The position numbers were made by a program, and so were the translations under genes. From contig NZ_JBHSKT010000008.1 in NCBI RefSeq assembly GCF_042657365.1, positions 1 to 64,000 of the forward strand: a stretch of 64,000 nt of DNA. Reading direction: 5' to 3'. This DNA is from Adhaeribacter_A terreus (GTDB taxonomy: Bacteria > Bacteroidota > Bacteroidia > Cytophagales > Hymenobacteraceae). Positions 59,301-64,000 of the stretch are shown here, piece after piece (position 1 is the stretch's first letter; each line of letters starts with the position of its first letter). The notes beneath the pieces were generated by a model. That model saw only the letters and a list, made by a program, of their open reading frames with translations. It was not told where the DNA came from and did no database searches.

Positions 59301-59330
59301 AAAACGCTATGAAATTGAGCCGCAAAAGTA
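59301..59330 (+). repeat. 30-bp element in the lysC promoter
   Basis: AAAACGCTAT, GAAATTGAGC, CGCAAAAGTA. Its last eight bases are CAAAAGTA, i.e. TACTTTTG on the gene strand, a -7 box match. Confidence 0.65.
59323..59330 (-). promoter_or_regulatory. Candidate -7 box for lysC
   Basis: TACTTTTG on the gene strand, 42 bp before the start; inside the element copy at 59301-59330. Confidence 0.45.
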
Positions 59331-59388
59331 CGGAGAAAGCCCGGGAAAATGATAAAATCAGTAAAAGAGAATTTCGAGTTTTTTAATG

Positions 59389-59406
59389 AAAAAGGATAGC
59401 GTTTTT
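59389..59406. repeat. Half-copy of the 30-bp element
   Basis: AAAAAGGATAGCGTTTTT, near-identical to 491-509. It lies between two minus-strand genes. Confidence 0.5.
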
Positions 59407-59446
59407 GATGGAGGAAGGATTTTTTTCGACTTTCAATACCTTCGCA

Positions 59447-59908
59447 TTATTTATAAGGTAAATAATACTTTTCCCGTTTTTCTTTTTCCGGAATTGCTTC
59501 GTTGCAAACCGTGAATAAACCGGCAAAAGTTGGGTGGTAAGTATTACGAATATCGAAGTTATAAGCCTGGTTATCTATTTCTATTTTAACGATGTAGTGC
59601 GGACCATCCGCGGCACTTCCCAATTGGGCCGGAATTTCGGACCAGTTGGTTTGTTTTAAAAAGGAAATGATCTTTTCCTGGTCGAAATCTTTATAGGTCG
59701 ATTTGTTTAAAGTCTGGTACGATGCCTCCTGATTATCATAGAGCACATGAGTCAGGTACATTTTTTTATTGTCAATAATGTACTCAGTCGTTTTAGGATC
59801 AGGAAGTGACCGGTATGCGATCTCGACTTTAAAAGGCTCATTTTTTCTGGCGGAATTGCTAAAACCAGTCAAAAGGAAAATTATCAAAAGCAAGGCTAAT
59901 TGTTTCAT
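59447..59908 (-). CDS. Secreted hypothetical protein
   Basis: 153 residues. Signal peptide MKQLALLLIIFLLTGFSNS with cleavage near A20. Mature part: KVEIAYRSLPDPKTTEYIIDNKKMYLTHVLYDN, strand-rich, ending in EKREKYYLPYK. No motif known to me. Probably periplasmic. It stands alone between lysC and an AT-rich small gene. Confidence 0.68.
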   Translation of the reverse strand: MKQLALLLIIFLLTGFSNSARKNEPFKVEIAYRSLPDPKTTEYIIDNKKMYLTHVLYDNQEASYQTLNKSTYKDFDQEKIISFLKQTNWSEIPAQLGSAADGPHYIVKIEIDNQAYNFDIRNTYHPTFAGLFTVCNEAIPEKEKREKYYLPYK

Positions 59909-59999
59909 GGTAGTGCATTTAAACTGCCGACTCCGTTATTGGCAGCACACTATAAACAATTAACCTGGCACTTTTGATTTTCTAAGGCAGATAAAATTG

Positions 60000-60260
60000 T
60001 TATTCGATGTCCAATATTAAATCAGCTTTTTTAATCCAGAGAGAATTCTTAATAGGATTATGATTTTCTAATCCATAATCATCTAAATTATTATTGAATA
60101 GCACCAATACTCTATCTTGATAACTCGCATGATAATCAATGATTTTTCCTTTTTTGCCAATTAGCAGCCAATAATTTTCATTGCAATTTAAATCTACTTC
60201 GGGTTCTGAAGTCCCCAAAAATGAATTAAGGATTACTGAAGTACCTTTTGAAAATGTCAT
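60000..60260 (-). CDS. AT-rich small hypothetical protein
   Basis: 86 residues, ATG at 60260, strongly AT-rich. Acidic, with many Asn and no hydrophobic leader; ENYWLLIGKKGKIIDYHAS looks like real beta-structure. No recognised family; possibly an acquired accessory gene. Ends 28 bp before the next gene's start region on the same strand. Confidence 0.6.
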   Translation of the reverse strand: MTFSKGTSVILNSFLGTSEPEVDLNCNENYWLLIGKKGKIIDYHASYQDRVLVLFNNNLDDYGLENHNPIKNSLWIKKADLILDIE

Positions 60261-60287
60261 ATTAATTTCGACTTAATTACGAATAAA

Positions 60288-61727
60288 TTACTTCGGCACT
60301 TCCTTTCCATTTCGGAAAATTGCGGTACGCACGGTTTTGCCGTTTTCGTTCATCCATTTCCAGTTGCCGGTTTCGCGGTTGTTGCGGAAGGCGCCGGTAA
60401 TTTCCGTTTTGCCATTCTCAAAATACTGCCGGAATTTGCCGGAACGTTTGCCGCTTTTGTATTCCGTTTCGGTTTTAAGTTTGCCGCTTGGGTAGAAGGT
60501 TTCTTCCAGGCCGATCTTATTATTATTTACATGTTCGGCTTTGCTTGCAACCTGTCCGTTTTCATGATAAGTAAACCGGATGCCGGAAATGCGGTCGTTG
60601 AGATATGGTTCTTTGATCTTTAGTTTTTTAGGCGCATCGTAATACGTGAGCCATTCGCCGGCTTTCAGCTTGTTTTTGTAAGTCTGTTCTTCTTTTACGT
60701 TGCCGCTTTCGTAATACGTGGTGATTTTCCGGTCCAGCGCGTTGTTGCTGTATTTAACTTCTTCTTTCAGTTTGCCGCTTTCGTAAAAGCCCTGCACAGT
60801 ACCAACCAGGATTCCTTCTTTATAGGTGCTGATGCGCATCGGTTTGCCGTTTTCATAATACGATTTAATCAGGCCGTCGCGTTTGCCGGTGGTGCTGCTC
60901 AGGTCTATGCTTTCGCGGGCGCGGGTTTGTTTCCCATCGAAGAACATTTCCGGCTGCTTTTCAATTTTAACGGTTTTGTAAGTGCCTTCCGTTTCTAAAC
61001 CGCCGCTTTTGTAATAGCTTTTATACGAGCCGGTTTTGCCGTCTTTGTTTTGCTGCGCAATAGATTTTAGCTGACCGTTGTCGTAAAAAGTTTTGTAATA
61101 CCCATCAATATTACCGTTCAGAAATTGGGCCTCGGTTTCGAGCTGGCCGTTTTCGTAATAGGTTTTACTCAGCCCGTTTTGCTGGTTGTTTTTATAAGTA
61201 ATTTCCGATTTCAGTTGCCCGCCCGGATAATATTCTTTCACCAAACCATCCGGAAAACCGTTCACAAAAGCAGCTTCCATTTTCGGGTTGCCATTTTCGT
61301 AAAAGGTTTTGATAACGTTACTTTGCTGATCGTTCACGTAACTGCCTTCCTGCAAGATTTTTCCGTTCGGGTGAAAAGCCTGGAACGTGCCGTTTTTCAT
61401 GCCATTTTCGTACTGTACGCGTAATTTCGGTTCGCCGGTTTCGTAAAATTCGGTGTAAATGCTGTCGGGTTTGCCGTTCACGAATTTGGCTTTTACTTCC
61501 GGTTTTCCGCTGCGGTAAAATTTGCGGTATTGCCCGGTTATCAGCGTGTCTGGTTTGGTCAGGATGAAGTAACGTTCCCTGATCTTAGCGTATGCCGAAT
61601 CGTGGTAAGTCGTAACTTTCACTTCAGGCCCTTTGGTTTTTTCAAAACGCTTGTAATTGTTTCGCTGCCCGAAAGAAACGGTAGCGAAAACGAGTAAAAA
61701 AGTGCCGGTAAGTGCAGTGCGAATCAT
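60288..61727 (-). CDS. Secreted YwqK/MORN-like repeat protein
   Basis: 479 residues. Signal peptide ALTGTFLLVFATVSFGQ, then about 17 tandem ~22-residue repeats of the form YYENGxxKxExxYKNGxxxGxxK, the YwqK/MORN-type beta-hairpin repeat. Database names for the family (toxin-antitoxin YwqK antitoxin) are not well supported; here it is exported and more likely a surface binding or scaffolding protein. The signal-peptide codons hold a copy of the 30-bp element. Confidence 0.85.
   Translation of the reverse strand: MIRTALTGTFLLVFATVSFGQRNNYKRFEKTKGPEVKVTTYHDSAYAKIRERYFILTKPDTLITGQYRKFYRSGKPEVKAKFVNGKPDSIYTEFYETGEPKLRVQYENGMKNGTFQAFHPNGKILQEGSYVNDQQSNVIKTFYENGNPKMEAAFVNGFPDGLVKEYYPGGQLKSEITYKNNQQNGLSKTYYENGQLETEAQFLNGNIDGYYKTFYDNGQLKSIAQQNKDGKTGSYKSYYKSGGLETEGTYKTVKIEKQPEMFFDGKQTRARESIDLSSTTGKRDGLIKSYYENGKPMRISTYKEGILVGTVQGFYESGKLKEEVKYSNNALDRKITTYYESGNVKEEQTYKNKLKAGEWLTYYDAPKKLKIKEPYLNDRISGIRFTYHENGQVASKAEHVNNNKIGLEETFYPSGKLKTETEYKSGKRSGKFRQYFENGKTEITGAFRNNRETGNWKWMNENGKTVRTAIFRNGKEVPK
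61675..61704 (+). repeat. 30-bp element encoding a signal-peptide core
   Basis: GAAACGGTAG, CGAAAACGAG, TAAAAAAGTG; on the gene strand it encodes TFLLVFATVS of the YwqK protein. Confidence 0.55.
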
Positions 61728-61781
61728 TCGTTAAAGTGCTAATTTTTAATGTGCTAATATGCTGTTTTAGCAATGTGTTCT

Positions 61782-61811
61782 GATTTTTTCAGTCCAAAAC
61801 CATACCGTTTT
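61782..61811 (-). repeat. 30-bp element, intergenic copy
   Basis: Minus strand: AAAACGGTAT, GGTTTTGGAC, TGAAAAAATC. Confidence 0.78.
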
Positions 61812-61855
61812 TCAATCCTGAAAATTCATTAATACTGCAAATCCTGATCAAAAAC

Positions 61856-61887
61856 AAAAAGCCTTACAAATGAACGTAAGGCTTTTT
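61856..61887. terminator. Thiolase terminator
   Basis: AAAAAGCCTTAC and GTAAGGCTTTTT, perfect arms around AAATGAAC, 36 bp after the thiolase stop. Confidence 0.9.
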
Positions 61888-61888
61888 G

Positions 61889-61918
61889 AAAATGGTATGC
61901 TTAAGAAGCAAAAAAGTC
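61889..61918 (+). repeat. 30-bp element, intergenic copy
   Basis: AAAATGGTAT, GCTTAAGAAG, CAAAAAAGTC, between the terminator and the thiolase stop. Confidence 0.72.
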
Positions 61919-61922
61919 GGAA

Positions 61923-63107
61923 TTACATTTTTTCTACTACAATAGCAGAAGCACCGCCACCGCCGTTGCAGATACCAGTAACGCCAATTTTGCCGCCTTT
62001 GGTATTCAGTACGTTAATAAGTGTAGTTACAATTCTGGCACCGGAAGCTCCCAGCGGGTGACCTAAAGAAACTGCACCGCCGTATACGTTTACGTTGTCG
62101 CCTTTCAAGCCTAATTTCTGGTTGTTGGCAATAGAAACTACCGAGAACGCTTCGTTAATTTCGTAGAAATCTACCATATCAGCAGAGATACCGGCATTTT
62201 TCAGCGCTTTCGGAATGGCTAAAGATGGGGTAGTAGTGAACCATTTCGGCTCTTGTTCCGCATCGGCAAAACCTAAGATCTTCGCAATTGGTTTTAAACC
62301 CAGTTCTTCGGCTTTTTCTTTGCTCATCAATAAAACAGCCGCAGCACCATCGTTCAAAGTAGAAGCGTTGGCAGCAGTAACTGTTCCTTCTTTATCGAAA
62401 ACCGGACGCAAGCCAGCAATTTTATCGAAGTTTACTTTGGTGTATTCTTCGTCTTCGGTAACCATGATCGGGTCCTTGCCGCGCTGCGGAATAGAAACCG
62501 GAACGATCTCGTTTTTCATCATGCCGGCTTTAGCAGCTTCAGCAGAACGTTTGTAAGATTGAATGGCGAACTCATCCTGCATTTCGCGGGTGATGTTCAT
62601 TTCTTTAGCTGTGTTTTCAGCCGCAGAACCCATGTGGTAATCGTTGTAAACATCCCACAGACCATCCTTTACCAGACCATCTACCATTTGCACGTGGCCT
62701 AATTTTGCCCCGAAACGGATCTTATCTGAATAGTATGGTACGTTGCTCATGCTTTCCATGCCGCCTGCCACGATCACATCTTTGTGACCCAGCATAATAG
62801 CCTGCGCTGCGAACATGATAGCTTTAGAACCGGAAGCACAAACTTTATTTACGGTAGTGCATTCTACTTCGTAACCCAGACCGGCAAAAATAGCTGCCTG
62901 ACGGGCCGGAGCCTGGCCTAAGTTGGCGCTCAGTACGTTACCCATAATTACTTCCTGCACTTCTTTTTTATCTACGCCGGCTTTTTCAAGGGCACCTTTA
63001 ATAGCAGCAGCACCTAATTGCGTAGCAGAAACGCTGGCCAAAGAACCACCAAAACTACCAATTGGCGTACGAACCGCCGAAATTACATATACTTCTTTCG
63101 TTTGCAT
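61923..63107 (-). CDS. Acetyl-CoA C-acetyltransferase (thiolase)
   Basis: 394 residues, the usual length. The nucleophile Cys is in NKVCASGSKAIM (about residue 90), the general-base pair in GGAVSLGHPLGASGARI and GICNGGGGA near the end. It condenses or cleaves acetoacetyl-CoA; the thiolase II (biosynthetic) pattern fits, but beta-oxidation use is also possible. Single gene with its own terminator. Confidence 0.93.
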   Translation of the reverse strand: MQTKEVYVISAVRTPIGSFGGSLASVSATQLGAAAIKGALEKAGVDKKEVQEVIMGNVLSANLGQAPARQAAIFAGLGYEVECTTVNKVCASGSKAIMFAAQAIMLGHKDVIVAGGMESMSNVPYYSDKIRFGAKLGHVQMVDGLVKDGLWDVYNDYHMGSAAENTAKEMNITREMQDEFAIQSYKRSAEAAKAGMMKNEIVPVSIPQRGKDPIMVTEDEEYTKVNFDKIAGLRPVFDKEGTVTAANASTLNDGAAAVLLMSKEKAEELGLKPIAKILGFADAEQEPKWFTTTPSLAIPKALKNAGISADMVDFYEINEAFSVVSIANNQKLGLKGDNVNVYGGAVSLGHPLGASGARIVTTLINVLNTKGGKIGVTGICNGGGGASAIVVEKM

Positions 63108-63361
63108 AAAGCGATGATTTACTGTTTGGCCGTGAAATTACCGAGACTATGTGGGAATTGCAAATTGCGGTTGGTTTTGGAGAAAGGAGGGAAGGGAAAT
63201 AAGAGAATAACCGAATTTAAGGTAAGGGTTGATTAATAGTTTTGGAATAAGTATTTCTGCTAATACGGATTTTGCGTTGGTGGGCTTTTGAAACCGTAAA
63301 CTGTCTGCCAGAACCAAAGTTTATTAATTGCTCAAATGTTTCTATTTGCACTGTCTGCCCA

Positions 63362-63382
63362 CTAACACAAAGCCCGTGTTAG
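63362..63382. repeat. CTAACAC...GTGTTAG hairpin
   Basis: Seven-bp perfect arms around AAAGCCC, in the spacer before the AT-rich gene at the window edge. CTGTCTGCC repeats directly at 63301 and 63351. Similar hairpins often mark acquired DNA in this phylum; this is pattern memory, not proven here. Confidence 0.4.
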
Positions 63383-63408
63383 CTGCCGTTTTTCTTTCTG
63401 TCAAAGTG

Positions 63409-63999
63409 TTAAGTTGTTCCCCAAGCAAACCAATGGTCACTAATTTTTTTCCACCGAATTATTCTTCCGCAGTCATTTTCAATCGGTTTACTACCTGTTT
63501 CAGAATATGCTATACCATAACAGTTATCTATCATTCCACCTTGAGTAAATGAAATAGTGCCGTCTTCTAAAATGCAGAAACTTCTGTAACCACTTGACTT
63601 TAGCTTTTGCCTAAATATTTCGTAATGCTGATTGTCTATGTTGAAAATGTTTTTAATACTGTCAAGAGGATAATTGTTGCTTAGTTGAATGAATACATTA
63701 GTATTGTTTTTTGCAATTGTGGGATAACCATTTAGGTTTTCATATTCGTCAGAAAACTGAGTTATCTTTTTGTAGGTTCTAATATTTGCTACAAATTCAT
63801 TCATTAAGCTCTCTTTAGTCTTAAAATAAATGTAATCTGCCGTGTCGAGTTGCAAACCGTATGTAAAGAAATAAAGAAACACTGAAGAAAATGCTGTTAG
63901 AGAGTATTTAATTTTTGTTTTGACTGATTGATTTTTGCTAAGTCTAATTGTAGAAATAATTAACAAAATTAATGCTGCAAGAAATAGTGGAATCAATAG
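63409..63999 (-). CDS. AT-rich membrane protein, cut by the window end
   Basis: At least 195 residues. The frame is open to the right edge (a TTG at 63996 is followed upstream by CTA), so the N-terminus is probably missing. Two hydrophobic segments (PLFLAALILLIISTIRL and YSLTAFSSVFLYFFTYGL) then a polar domain with Cys-containing ILEDGTISFTQGG and IENDCGRIIRWKKISDHWFAWGT. It resembles small two-helix pilus-related or accessory proteins only in outline. Composition differs from the core genes, consistent with transfer. Confidence 0.65.
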   Translation of the reverse strand, partial: LLIPLFLAALILLIISTIRLSKNQSVKTKIKYSLTAFSSVFLYFFTYGLQLDTADYIYFKTKESLMNEFVANIRTYKKITQFSDEYENLNGYPTIAKNNTNVFIQLSNNYPLDSIKNIFNIDNQHYEIFRQKLKSSGYRSFCILEDGTISFTQGGMIDNCYGIAYSETGSKPIENDCGRIIRWKKISDHWFAWGTT

Positions 64000-64000
64000 A

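Noticed and set aside
60288..61727. Naming the repeat protein as an antitoxin
   Set aside because: The YwqK antitoxin label is weakly supported and there is no toxin gene beside it; the protein is secreted.
1..64000. CRISPR array, prophage or insertion sequence
   Set aside because: The recurrent 30-bp elements are dispersed at irregular distances, both strands, no spacers of constant size, no cas, integrase or transposase genes.

Overview
The window looks like chromosomal core DNA of a Bacteroidota bacterium, most likely a Cytophagales/Hymenobacteraceae-type organism. The evidence is a set of close family matches: NFACT/RqcH, quinol-type nitric oxide reductase, Mpl, two-piece transketolase, YhhQ, short alpha-glucan phosphorylase and YwqK-type repeat proteins. 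In addition there are no Shine-Dalgarno-like leaders, and several -7 boxes match TAnnTTTG. The genus is inferred, not proven. No phage, insertion sequence, CRISPR array or rRNA operon was found. One tRNA gene (Leu, anticodon GAG) is present.

Layout. 0.5-3.8 kb: an outer-membrane protein, small unknowns and a kinase-like membrane protein. 3.8-7.2 kb: tRNA-Leu, rqcH, an MBL hydrolase operon and a CheY-like protein. 7.2-12.4 kb: a 1735-residue hybrid histidine kinase. 12.5-16.6 kb: glycosyltransferase-miaA, pfkA, a TerB-like protein and a small lipoprotein. 16.8-22 kb: an SLC13 carrier, a class III aminotransferase and an ECF sigma/anti-sigma/Spy-like trio. 21.8-25.4 kb: two transketolase halves separated by a secreted VWA protein. 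25.5-33.4 kb: lipoproteins, bcp, an M23 peptidase, an FAH-family enzyme, an M48 protease, a 3'-5' exonuclease and mpl. 33.6-41.5 kb: dnaB, a CPA2 antiporter, a phosphosugar mutase and hppD. 41.7-46.6 kb: a small acidic protein, quinol NOR, a frameshifted lipoprotein and an RluE-like pseudouridine synthase. 46.7-54.3 kb: trpS, yhhQ, glucan phosphorylase, an AhpD-like protein with a Crp-type regulator, RNase Z, a STAS protein and purC. 54.4-63.1 kb: an SDR-DUF2867 protein, a standalone subtilase-prodomain-like protein, lysC-lysA, small unknowns, a YwqK repeat protein and a thiolase. The right edge is AT-rich and carries an unknown membrane protein cut by the window end.

The most striking feature is not a gene. 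A bipartite element of constant length (30 bp) recurs more than 40 times. It starts AAAACG(G/C)TA(T/G), has about ten variable bases and ends in an A-tract with AAAA(A)GT or AAAACT. It lies between genes in both orientations and pairs head-to-head to make perfect hairpins in the 42-47 kb stretch. It also overlaps stop codons, supplies or touches start codons (miaA, two lipoproteins, the SLC13 carrier) and encodes the hydrophobic core of at least three signal peptides. The constant spacing over a poorly conserved middle suggests a recognised or mobile sequence rather than chance AT-rich spacer. I do not know a described family that matches it.

Functionally the window is mostly housekeeping: translation quality control, tRNA modification, replication, cell-wall recycling and lysine/DAP, purine, glycolytic and pentose-phosphate metabolism. 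Envelope-stress, redox and nitrosative-stress functions are added to this. Two enzymes lack a textbook active-site residue: the glucan phosphorylase has Thr at the PLP-lysine position, and PfkA has Asn at the Mg-binding Asp position.
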